Part shown: positions 7,098 to 14,372 of the stretch, piece after piece | How positions within the stretch are numbered: position 1 is the stretch's first letter | Layout: each line of letters starts with the position of its first letter | NCBI GenBank assembly: GCA_963935005.1 | Contig: CAWWAX010000031.1 | Location: 1 to 16,370 of the forward strand | DNA: 16,370 bases | Direction: 5' to 3' | From: GCA-2718595 sp963935005 | Lineage (GTDB): Bacteria > Gemmatimonadota > Gemmatimonadetes > Longimicrobiales > Gaopeijiaceae | The notes under the pieces: model-generated | Database searches by the model: none | What the model was told of the DNA's origin: nothing | Seen by the model: only the letters and a program-made list of their open reading frames with translations | Made by a program: the position numbers and the translations under genes

Positions 7098-7213
7098 AGT
7101 AGTAATCCCCACTGGAAATCATAGTGTAGAAACTAAAAGTCTATAATGCTTCGTTCCTTGCTAGGCAGGCAACAGTTCAGGTTGAAGATTGCTTAGTAGC
7201 ATGAGGCAGGACA

Positions 7214-8560
7214 CTATCTACCTCGGCCACCGAATCCTTCTGTTCCCCTGAAGCGATTATTAACAACATTGTTGAAGATCGATCCAAACTGAAAGGAAAG
7301 GCCAACGTCGAAACCATATCTATAGTTTGTTGCTTGAGCTTGAAGGTTTAGCAAGGCTTCTTCGTCAGTGATTCCTCCCCCCGCTAGCCATATCTGATCG
7401 TCGACCCAAGAAACATTGCCTCTCAAATTCAAGCTCAGCCCTCTAGTGATTCGAACATCGGCATTGGCACTTAGTGACACATTATGCCGGTCTATATCGT
7501 GCAGGAAATGTGAAGCCTTTGCTTCCAAAGAAGCATCCCCCCAGGTCTGTCTTTGCGAAAATTCAATTTCGGCGGCTTGTTCCCAGCGAGTTTCTTCGAG
7601 TTTGCCCCAGATAGTTTCTTCGAAATATTCTCGATAGGCTGGCCCGATGAGATATGAAAAAGTGAAGGCTCTTCTAGTGGCTTCTGGGTATGGGAATACG
7701 CTGTATTCAATTGCCGGTGTTAATTCAAATCTTATTTTTTGATTATATCGTTCCATTCGGCGACTCTCAAAACGGGTACCTATGGACCAATGGTCCGTTA
7801 GAGCATAAGCAGAGTATTGATTGACCGACCAATCGACTCGGGTGTCTTTAAAGGTGCCGGAGGTCAATTCCTGTTCGATACGGTTTGAATTCACGCTGAC
7901 TCTGAAATTGTGTTTCCAGGTAGGGGTGACCTTAGAAGCATTAAAACTCCCGTTAGTTCTCAGTGTCTCTCGAGACGATTCACCATCAAATTCTCCACTG
8001 GTATTCAACCGGAAAACCCAGAGATTCCAAGGATCTTCAACTTCGTCTCTGGACACTATTCTCTCGCTTGCTAAGTTTTCGTTGAGTTCAGTCCCGATGA
8101 GATTTACGATCCCTCTATAACCGGCAACATCGGCAAACCTGGCTAGCCCTATTCCCAGTGTGTGGACACCAGAATCAGTCCATTCTCTAGATGTATCCGT
8201 TGGGGATGCAAAAAATTGCATTTGATCGGTATAGTCAGAAAAAGATCCCAGGCCGATATAGTCGACCTGCATCACGACACCTCCAGATCCAGTCGAGGTA
8301 GATGTTGTGATTACATGCAGGTCTGCATCACTCTGATCTCGTACCCAGGAGACCCAGGGTATCTGGATACGGATTTCATTAGAGAGCCTACAGGTTTGTC
8401 CTTCACAATCGAAGAAAATTCTCGGCAATCGATTGCTTTCAGAAGTCTGACCTGTGTCTTGTCCGAGTAGGGAAGAAAATCCGAAGGACAGGAGGAAGAA
8501 ACAAATAATTCCTCCTGTGTAATAAGGAGAAAAAAGCAATTGGAATACTGAATTTCGCAA
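7214..8560 (-). CDS. Secreted protein with predicted outer-membrane beta-barrel, unknown function
   Basis: No function can be assigned. A signal peptide (GGIICFFLLSFGFSSLLGQ) is followed by an N-terminal periplasmic-looking domain beginning RIFFDCEGQTC, with two Cys five residues apart that could form a disulfide. Next come VSWVRDQSDADLHVI and a long stretch of alternating hydrophobic/polar strands with many Trp, Tyr and Phe. The C-terminus, YGFDVGLSFQFGSIFNNVVN, reads like closing barrel strands. I recall similar hypothetical proteins, with the FDC...C start and GSIFNNVVN end, from Gemmatimonadota and Bacteroidota-like bacteria; that is memory, not a search. I place the start at TTG 8560 because GAGGA lies five bases upstream at 8566-8570. 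GTG 8590 is an alternative that adds ten residues without a visible ribosome-binding site. Predicted length is 448 aa. Confidence 0.7.
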   Translation of the reverse strand: MRNSVFQLLFSPYYTGGIICFFLLSFGFSSLLGQDTGQTSESNRLPRIFFDCEGQTCRLSNEIRIQIPWVSWVRDQSDADLHVITTSTSTGSGGVVMQVDYIGLGSFSDYTDQMQFFASPTDTSREWTDSGVHTLGIGLARFADVAGYRGIVNLIGTELNENLASERIVSRDEVEDPWNLWVFRLNTSGEFDGESSRETLRTNGSFNASKVTPTWKHNFRVSVNSNRIEQELTSGTFKDTRVDWSVNQYSAYALTDHWSIGTRFESRRMERYNQKIRFELTPAIEYSVFPYPEATRRAFTFSYLIGPAYREYFEETIWGKLEETRWEQAAEIEFSQRQTWGDASLEAKASHFLHDIDRHNVSLSANADVRITRGLSLNLRGNVSWVDDQIWLAGGGITDEEALLNLQAQATNYRYGFDVGLSFQFGSIFNNVVNNRFRGTEGFGGRGR

Positions 8561-8565
8561 ATTTT

Positions 8566-8570
8566 TCCTC
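8566..8570 (-). promoter_or_regulatory. Ribosome-binding site favouring TTG start at 8560
   Basis: On the minus strand GAGGA is followed by AAAAT and then TTG CGA AAT. This is the only good Shine-Dalgarno match near the 5' end of the barrel-protein gene, and it favours the TTG over the upstream GTG at 8590. Confidence 0.5.
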
Positions 8571-8725
8571 AAAAACCTGACATTAATCACGGTATGACTG
8601 TAACCTTCAATAAGACTGATTTATTTGGAGTAATGTTAATACATCCAGCCTGACTGTCTAAGGTAATCACCAGGAAGCCGATCACAAAGAGCCTGATGTA
8701 TGAAGTAGCGGCTCCAGGGATGGAA

Positions 8726-8750
8726 GGAGAGTGAATCTCCAGGAATTCAC
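8726..8750 (-). other. Overlapping alternative hairpins downstream of the SDR gene
   Basis: Just after the SDR stop codon (minus strand) two short stems compete. GTGAAT pairs with ATTCAC (loop of 8), and GGAGA pairs with TCTCC (loop of 5), using overlapping sequence. No T run follows, so an ordinary intrinsic terminator is not supported. The stems could protect the transcript's 3' end or be chance. Confidence 0.2.
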
Positions 8751-8757
8751 GTGGTTT

Positions 8758-9516
8758 TCACTTCAAGCTGCGTCCGCCATCAATGAAGATTGTAGTTCCA
8801 GTGATGAGTCTGGATTCTTGGTCGGAACAGAGGAAAATAATAGATCCCACAATGTCGTCTGGTTCGCCTATGATTTTAAGGGGTATGTCACTCAGGATCG
8901 AGTTCTCGAATTCGGGTTTTTCTAAGTCCTTTGAATTCATGTCAGTAGAAATCAATCCAGGTGCAACAGCATTAACCCTGATCTTGTTAGGAGCAAGCTC
9001 TAAGGCCATTTGCTTGGTCAACATGCCTACTCCAGCCTTGGAGACAGAGTAGTGAGTCAGATTGGGAGCGGTGACACTCTGCAGCACGGATGAAATATTT
9101 ACTATAGAACCCTGCACTGCATTGTCCACCATCTTGGACGCTACTGCTTGACCCATCAGGAAATAACCTTTTAAATTCGTTTCCATTATGGCCGTCCATT
9201 CAGCTTCTGGGATTTCCAGGAATGGAGTTCTAGTCAAAACGCCAGCATTGTTTACCAGGATGTCAATTTCTCCTAGAAAATCCAGTGAGGTCTGAACGAT
9301 TGTTTCTACATTGCTGGGTATGTGAGTGGCTCCTTGTACCGCTAGTGAACGAGAACCCATACTTCTAATTTGCTCGACTACCTGGTGTGCTGCTGTCTCT
9401 TGTGATAGGTAATTGACAACGACTTCAGCACCTTCTTCTGCTAGCTTCAGTGCGACCGATTTTCCGATTCCACGTGATGCACCAGTCACGAGTGCTCGTT
9501 TTCCTTGCAGTCTCAA
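8758..9516 (-). CDS. Short-chain dehydrogenase/reductase, FabG-like
   Basis: This is a classical SDR that would reduce or oxidise a carbonyl/alcohol with NAD(P)H in the cytoplasm. TGASRGIG at residues 11-18 binds the dinucleotide, NNAG is at 89-92, and the catalytic set is Asn114, Ser143, Tyr156 and Lys160 (YSVSK). The PG motif after the active site (VAPGLISTDM) and the C-terminal TGTTIFIDGG are standard for the family. The 252-aa length is typical for 3-oxoacyl-ACP reductase-like enzymes. No acyl carrier protein or other fatty acid synthesis gene is nearby, so the fabG name is not justified and the substrate is open. The start is a TTG preceded by AGAGG seven bases upstream. It is the last gene of the opgG-opgH-ribA-SDR run, 35 bp after the ribA-like gene, so co-transcription is likely. 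Confidence 0.9.
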   Translation of the reverse strand: MRLQGKRALVTGASRGIGKSVALKLAEEGAEVVVNYLSQETAAHQVVEQIRSMGSRSLAVQGATHIPSNVETIVQTSLDFLGEIDILVNNAGVLTRTPFLEIPEAEWTAIMETNLKGYFLMGQAVASKMVDNAVQGSIVNISSVLQSVTAPNLTHYSVSKAGVGMLTKQMALELAPNKIRVNAVAPGLISTDMNSKDLEKPEFENSILSDIPLKIIGEPDDIVGSIIFLCSDQESRLITGTTIFIDGGRSLK

Positions 9517-9551
9517 TGAGTAGCCTCTATAGGAGTTTTAGTTTGTCTAAT

Positions 9552-10715
9552 TTAAGAGTTACGTTCCGGTAGTGTGGCGGCAGGTCTATTTGGTTTTTTA
9601 GCTATCATTTCTTCTAAAAAATGGCCTGCTCTTTCTATTTTAGTGTGCACGTATGGAAGGTTGTACTCGTTGGCTTCACCATAAAGGGGCATTCTGCCCA
9701 CGACTTCTAACCCCGCATTTTCTGCCCAGCTCAGTTTATCCGGATTGTTGGTCAGGATCAGTATACGATTGACTCCCAATTCGTTGAGAATTTTCATCCC
9801 TACGTTGTAATCTCTTTCGTCAGATTGAAATCCTAAGGCACAGTCGGCATCGATCGTGTCTAGGCCTAATTGTTGGAACTGGTAAGCTCTAAGTTTGTTA
9901 CTGAGCCCTATTCCTCTGCCTTCTTGGTTTAAGTAGAGGAAAATCCCTCCGTTGTTTTCACTAAAATAGTCTAAGCTCTTGTGGAGTTGTTCTCCACAAT
10001 CACACTTGAGACTGTTGAAAAGATCGCCCGTGAGACAAGCGGAATGGATCCGGATAGGGACAGGATCCTCCCATTGTTCTGGACTTCCTACTAATACTGC
10101 CAAGTGTTCGAGGAGTGTGTTGGATTCACGGAATAGTATAAAACTGGTATCTATCGAGCCTTTCAGTGGAACGGTTGCCTCGCTGATTCTAGTTATTTTT
10201 GAATTACCAGCATCGGTGAGTTTAACGATTTCGGAAGCAGTGGTAGTTAGGATGTCATGTTCTTTAGTGAAGTCCAATGCTGTTTGTTTTAGGTTGTCCT
10301 CCATTCGACAGCTTACAACAGCAGGGATGAGCCTAAGAAGACGAAGAAGTGACAGAGATTCTGATTCAGCACGGCTGGCTGGTCCCAATTCTATGTCTTT
10401 GGATTGATAGATACCGAAAGCCAAGAGTGTTAATTGATCTAAATCGCAGTTCGGTTCGAGTGCAATGGATATTGCTTGGGGTTTCTCGTCAGACATTGCA
10501 GGGGTTTGAAGTCCCAGGGATTTTGCTCTATTACTGGTGATGATGAGTTTCAGGCCGGTATTCGATAAACCTTTCAGATCATCCAAGTATGATTCAGTCA
10601 GATTTTCGACAGGGGCAAGTATAGACGAATCCCCAGTTTCAAGGCCTTCTTCTGGCCTGATCCAGATGGGGCGTCCTTGCCGTATTTCAAAAAGTGCTCT
10701 TTCTGCACTATACAT
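9552..10715 (-). CDS. ribA: GTP cyclohydrolase II with degenerate DHBP-synthase-like N-terminal domain
   Basis: GTP cyclohydrolase II converts GTP to 2,5-diamino-6-ribosylamino-4(3H)-pyrimidinone 5'-phosphate, formate and pyrophosphate, the first step of riboflavin synthesis. Counting from the ATG at 10715 (387 aa), the zinc cysteines are C227, C238 and C240 in SACLTGDLFNSLKCDCG, with the same 11 and 2 spacing as in E. coli RibA. LYLNQEGRGIGLSNKLRAY (261-279) and DERDYNVG (299-306) follow, the latter holding the Asp and Arg matching the E. coli catalytic pair. TNNPDKL (322-328) completes the set. Residues 1 to about 180 align loosely with a DHBP synthase domain, but its acidic RE(D/N)EGD motif is replaced by EEGLETGDSS, so RibB activity is unlikely. 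ATG 10715 is preceded by GGAGG 11 bases upstream. GTG 10763 would add 16 residues without a visible site. No other riboflavin gene is in the window. Confidence 0.9.
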   Translation of the reverse strand: MYSAERALFEIRQGRPIWIRPEEGLETGDSSILAPVENLTESYLDDLKGLSNTGLKLIITSNRAKSLGLQTPAMSDEKPQAISIALEPNCDLDQLTLLAFGIYQSKDIELGPASRAESESLSLLRLLRLIPAVVSCRMEDNLKQTALDFTKEHDILTTTASEIVKLTDAGNSKITRISEATVPLKGSIDTSFILFRESNTLLEHLAVLVGSPEQWEDPVPIRIHSACLTGDLFNSLKCDCGEQLHKSLDYFSENNGGIFLYLNQEGRGIGLSNKLRAYQFQQLGLDTIDADCALGFQSDERDYNVGMKILNELGVNRILILTNNPDKLSWAENAGLEVVGRMPLYGEANEYNLPYVHTKIERAGHFLEEMIAKKPNRPAATLPERNS

Positions 10716-10726
10716 GTAACTTAAGT

Positions 10727-10731
10727 CCTCC
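10727..10731 (-). promoter_or_regulatory. GGAGG ribosome-binding site supporting ribA start at 10715
   Basis: On the minus strand GGAGG is followed by an 11-base spacer and ATG TAT AGT GCA. The spacing is slightly long, but this is the strongest Shine-Dalgarno match at the 5' end of this gene. It makes the upstream GTG at 10763 less likely. Confidence 0.5.
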
Positions 10732-10793
10732 AAGAAGAAAGCTTTCCTAGGACCTCGCAGCACCTAGTGTAAGTTTAAGTGTCCTGTGGCGCA

Positions 10794-12713
10794 CTACCAG
10801 GTCAAGTTTTGTTTTAACATTTTACGGGGGTTTTCCATTGGTGGTTCTAGTGAAACACTTGAATGTTGTTTAGGGTCCTTCATTTGCGTTAGATAATCAC
10901 CAAACGAGATGTCCACGTCTGGTGAAACATCCCCTTCGAGTATCGAAAATAATTTCAATCTTTCGCTCCATTCAAGTAGCACCCTGTCAGTTGTTAGGCA
11001 TATGATCGGATTGGCTAGTGCTAGCCCCATGAATATTGGTAGCATCCAAAGGAAAAAGAGAGGGCTGTACCAGATAATTAGTGACGCCCAGATTAGACAA
11101 GTTGTGGAAATAAATAAGGTGCTCCTAAACGCTCTGCTCCATGAAACTTCTGTGTCTCTGTCTTCTGAAGGCTCCCAGTTGGTTGTTCCACCAGTGAGAA
11201 ATCTGAAAACGAATGCAGTGTGATAAAACATCAGTATCGGTGACAGTAAAATTGCAAATATAATTTCAAGGAGAAAGCTCAGCACTAACAGCGGGGCTTC
11301 CCTTGGATTCTTTAGGGTCGTAATAAGGTAAACAGTCAGGGATAGCAGTTTGGGCAGGAAAAGAATGCAACCAGTTATGAGGAGAGGTGACAGCATCGGG
11401 TCCCAAGATCCACTAGTAAGTTTGATTGAAGGAAAGTAGGGTTCGAGAAAGAAAAAGGTGGTGCCAGTTTGAAGGGATAAAATATAGGTGGTGCTGGCGA
11501 GTAACAGACCAAGCCATAGTAAGGAAGAAAGGTAGCCCATTGCACCCATTAAGAAATGTATCCGGTTCATAAAGTGTATATCCTTGGACACCACTAAATG
11601 AAGATGTTGCAGGCTTCCTTGGGCCCAACGGCGCTCTCTTTTTACATAAGAAAGAAGATCTCCCGGGACCATTTCATATGTTCCCTTGAGATGTGGTAAC
11701 AGAAAAAGATCCCATCCCGCTCTCTTTAAAAAAGATGCTTCTACGAAATCGTGACTAAGTATTTCCCCGCCAAAAGGGGGTTTTCCAGGGAGAGATGGCA
11801 ATCCACATGTTTCAATGAATGCACTCATTCGTATAATAGCGTTGTGGCCCCAGTAGTTTGCACTATTTGAATACCAGAAACTTTGACCCCAACTAATTAG
11901 AGGGCCATATAGAGAACTGCTAAACTGCAGAATGCGACCGAATAGTGTTGTTTGGTTCGTAGGGATGGGCGCGGTCTGGATTAAACCTGCCTGAGGATTC
12001 AACTCCATCAGTGACACTAGTTCGACCAAGGTTGCGCCCTCCATGATGCTGTCCGAATCAAGTACAACCATAAAGTCGTAGTTGCTACCCCAACGCTGAC
12101 AAAATTCAGCTATATTCCCAGCTTTGTGTCCGACATTTAACACTCTGTGTCGATAGTAGAGGTTAATGGCTATTGGCAGGGTTTGTTTCAGTTCCTGACA
12201 TCGGGATTTTTCGGATTGTAGGAGGTCGACTTGGTCGGTATCACTCAGGATATATGCGTCGAAAGAAGAGGAACTCGTGAGAGCTAGGGAATTCAGGGTG
12301 GTTGCCAGGCAAGCCATCGCTCTATCTGGATCTTCGTTACGGACAGGCATCACTAGTGCTGTCCTGCTTTTTATTGCTGGAGGGGTGATGTTCGAAGTTT
12401 TCAGCCCTTGCATAGAAGTGATGTCGATTTTTAGGCAGATTAAGAAAAAACCAAGTACAGCATTCCAGAAAGAGATCGATATCCAGCAAAATGTTAGAGA
12501 GAAAAGTAAAAATATTACTATTTCTAAGGGTGTGATTCCATTCGAAAATAAAACACGGCCTGTCAGATAGAAAAAGGCTAGGTTCGTGGCAAACACCAGT
12601 GCGAAAAAAAATGTTGTGCGCCAGCTTTTAGTCGATTTCAAGAACGATAAATTCGAGAGAAGGGGAAAGCGCATGAGTGCAGGTCTCTTAGGGTATTTCT
12701 GGATACCATACAT
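10794..12713 (-). CDS. opgH: Glucans biosynthesis glucosyltransferase OpgH (MdoH)
   Basis: OpgH is the inner-membrane GT2-type enzyme that polymerises UDP-glucose into the beta-1,2-linked backbone of osmoregulated periplasmic glucans. Visible features are VMPVRNEDP at 121-129, DSD at 219-221 (DxD, UDP/metal binding), SLPGKPPFGGEILSHDFVEA at 307-326 (catalytic Asp322), and RERRWAQGSLQH at 359-370, the R/QxxRW motif. Two membrane segments precede the catalytic domain (about 33-51 and 63-92) and roughly five follow it (from 387 to 572). The protein is 639 aa, against about 850 in E. coli, and lacks most of the long cytoplasmic N-terminal region and part of the C-terminal tail. The ATG at 12713 lies 26 bp inside the opgG reading frame, with GGAG two bases upstream, suggesting translational coupling. 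ATG 12674, 13 bases after the opgG stop, is an alternative. Confidence 0.95.
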   Translation of the reverse strand: MYGIQKYPKRPALMRFPLLSNLSFLKSTKSWRTTFFFALVFATNLAFFYLTGRVLFSNGITPLEIVIFLLFSLTFCWISISFWNAVLGFFLICLKIDITSMQGLKTSNITPPAIKSRTALVMPVRNEDPDRAMACLATTLNSLALTSSSSFDAYILSDTDQVDLLQSEKSRCQELKQTLPIAINLYYRHRVLNVGHKAGNIAEFCQRWGSNYDFMVVLDSDSIMEGATLVELVSLMELNPQAGLIQTAPIPTNQTTLFGRILQFSSSLYGPLISWGQSFWYSNSANYWGHNAIIRMSAFIETCGLPSLPGKPPFGGEILSHDFVEASFLKRAGWDLFLLPHLKGTYEMVPGDLLSYVKRERRWAQGSLQHLHLVVSKDIHFMNRIHFLMGAMGYLSSLLWLGLLLASTTYILSLQTGTTFFFLEPYFPSIKLTSGSWDPMLSPLLITGCILFLPKLLSLTVYLITTLKNPREAPLLVLSFLLEIIFAILLSPILMFYHTAFVFRFLTGGTTNWEPSEDRDTEVSWSRAFRSTLFISTTCLIWASLIIWYSPLFFLWMLPIFMGLALANPIICLTTDRVLLEWSERLKLFSILEGDVSPDVDISFGDYLTQMKDPKQHSSVSLEPPMENPRKMLKQNLTW

Positions 12714-14292
12714 AACTCCAGGTTTCAGTTATCGGTGTTTCGTTTTTTTTGAGGGATAATGTCAAAACAGAAACACTTTCAGTATCTGGAATGAATTTAA
12801 AAGTCGCTCTCCATTCATTTTCAAGGGGGAGTTTGATAAGCACAAGTTCTGAAAATTCACCTGAAGTTAAATGTAAATCGGGAAGTATCGCTACTTCATT
12901 GGTAGCATCAAGGTTAGGGATGTCTTCGAAATCAATAACGAACCGTCGATTTTCTACAGGAGATGCAGGGATTTCTCCAGGTAGACCAGCTGATCCTGTT
13001 ATTGTGCGCTTGACTTGGCCCAAGGTTTGAGACGGATGTCGATCGTTAAAGGTGTCCAGAACATAGGAGTAATGTAATGTATCGCCTTTGTTTATTTTTT
13101 CTTCGGGAACCCAGTAGGAAACGATATTATCGTTGAATTCTTGAGAAGAAGGAATTTCTAGGAGTTCTACCTTTCCAGGCCCCCAGTCAGCATTGTTTAG
13201 AGAGACCCACTGACTTGGCCTTCGATGATACTGTGCTTCAAGATCCAAGAATTGAGAAAATTCTCTGGATCTTTGTACCAGGCCGAATCCACTGAGATTT
13301 GTTGTCACGAAGGAATTGAGCCGAACTCTTTGCCGATTTCTAAGGGGACGCCATTCCCAAGCTTTGTCATTGGTCCCTACGAGGAGTCCGTCTGAGTCAT
13401 GGATTTGAGGGCGGTAGTCGTCAAATTGCGAGGCTTGTTCGGGTCCGTACAAGAACATGCTTGTCAAGGGAGCCACTCCTAATTTCTCTATGTTTTTTCT
13501 TGGGTAAAGGTAGGATGTAACTTTGAGTGAAGTAGTCTCTCTGGCAGCTAATTCGAATTTATATGCTCCAGTAATAGAGGGGCTTTCGAGCAGCGCATAG
13601 AATTCCAGTGTTTCTGTGTTGTGATCTGGTTGCACAAGCCAAAACTCAGTGAAGATTGGGAATTCCTCAGGCCTATTAAGACCAGAGTCTATAGCAAGAC
13701 CGCGAGATGAGAGGCCATGGGCTTGACCAGGTCCTAGCAACCTAAAATATGAAGCGCCTAAAAAGACGGCTAGTTCGTCGGCGATATTTGGCTGGTTCAG
13801 AGGGTAATGGATGCGAAATCCAGCGTAGCCAGGAATCGAGGAACCCTTGATGGTCGCTGGGGCAGGATAGTCATACTGAAACAAAGATTCATCAAACAAT
13901 AGTGGATGCAGGGTCTCTTTCGTCTGGTCCAGGACAAAGATCTGTATCGGTTTTTTGTACAAAAACCCAAGGTGAAACATCTGGATTTCAAATGGGCTCT
14001 CACCCTTCCAAAGTGCTTTTTCGGGACGGTATCGTATGGATCGATATTGCTCGTAGTTGAGTTCATTTAGAATCTGAGGAATATCTAAAGCGTCTTGTCT
14101 TTCTGGTTCCCTGGAGAGAGATTCGGCTAGACTTTGCATGTTTTCCCATGGGCTACCAGAGATCAGCCTGGGTGAAGAGGGATTGTCCCCCTTAGACTGA
14201 ATTGTGGCGGCTTCGTTTGGGATTGTGTCATTGCAGGAAATCAAAAAAATGATTAACAGTCCTAGCAATAAGGTGGCCGGAATGGGTTTCAT
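12688..14292 (-). CDS. opgG: Periplasmic glucan biosynthesis protein OpgG, predicted lipoprotein
   Basis: OpgG/OpgD proteins act in the periplasm on the nascent beta-1,2-glucan made by OpgH; related E. coli proteins have been assigned to glycoside hydrolase family GH186. Counting from ATG 14292 (534 aa), characteristic stretches are YRSIRYRPEKALW (83-95), GASYFRLLGPGQAHGLSSRG (179-198) and EEFPIFTEFW (209-218). TTSLKVTSYLYPRKNIEKLG (253-272) and VAPLTSMFLYG (273-283) follow. All are typical of the family. The N-terminus has a hydrophobic core ending LISC (Cys20), a lipobox, so this OpgG is predicted to be membrane-anchored instead of free in the periplasm. ATG 14292 has AAGGA seven bases upstream. 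An in-frame ATG at 14343 would add 17 residues but has no ribosome-binding site and would bury the signal peptide. The stop overlaps opgH. Confidence 0.95.
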   Translation of the reverse strand: MKPIPATLLLGLLIIFLISCNDTIPNEAATIQSKGDNPSSPRLISGSPWENMQSLAESLSREPERQDALDIPQILNELNYEQYRSIRYRPEKALWKGESPFEIQMFHLGFLYKKPIQIFVLDQTKETLHPLLFDESLFQYDYPAPATIKGSSIPGYAGFRIHYPLNQPNIADELAVFLGASYFRLLGPGQAHGLSSRGLAIDSGLNRPEEFPIFTEFWLVQPDHNTETLEFYALLESPSITGAYKFELAARETTSLKVTSYLYPRKNIEKLGVAPLTSMFLYGPEQASQFDDYRPQIHDSDGLLVGTNDKAWEWRPLRNRQRVRLNSFVTTNLSGFGLVQRSREFSQFLDLEAQYHRRPSQWVSLNNADWGPGKVELLEIPSSQEFNDNIVSYWVPEEKINKGDTLHYSYVLDTFNDRHPSQTLGQVKRTITGSAGLPGEIPASPVENRRFVIDFEDIPNLDATNEVAILPDLHLTSGEFSELVLIKLPLENEWRATFKFIPDTESVSVLTLSLKKNETPITETWSYVWYPEIP

Positions 14293-14372
14293 GGGTCTAT
14301 CCTTCGGGATACGGACTAGGACTGATTTCCAAAAGATTTTCATAAAGACATAGTTGGGGGAGGTTATAAGCG
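14293..14372. promoter_or_regulatory. Divergent promoter region between opgG and the phosphatase-superfamily gene
   Basis: This 80-bp gap should carry promoters for both the leftward opgG operon and the rightward membrane-enzyme/FkbM pair. AAGGA at 14300-14304 (minus strand) is the opgG ribosome-binding site. GGGAGG at 14358-14363 (plus strand) lies nine bases before the TTG start at 14373. I do not see convincing -35/-10 boxes. The short shared control region is a reason to suspect joint regulation of the two transcription units. Confidence 0.4.

Noticed and set aside
8758..9516. Naming the SDR gene fabG
   Set aside because: The motifs are those of classical SDRs in general. No fatty acid synthesis genes are adjacent, so the substrate cannot be assigned.
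9979..10407. 142-codon open frame on the plus strand
   Set aside because: It is antisense to the ribA-like gene, which has the full set of zinc and catalytic residues. The plus-strand product is rich in Ser/Arg and has no recognisable domain.
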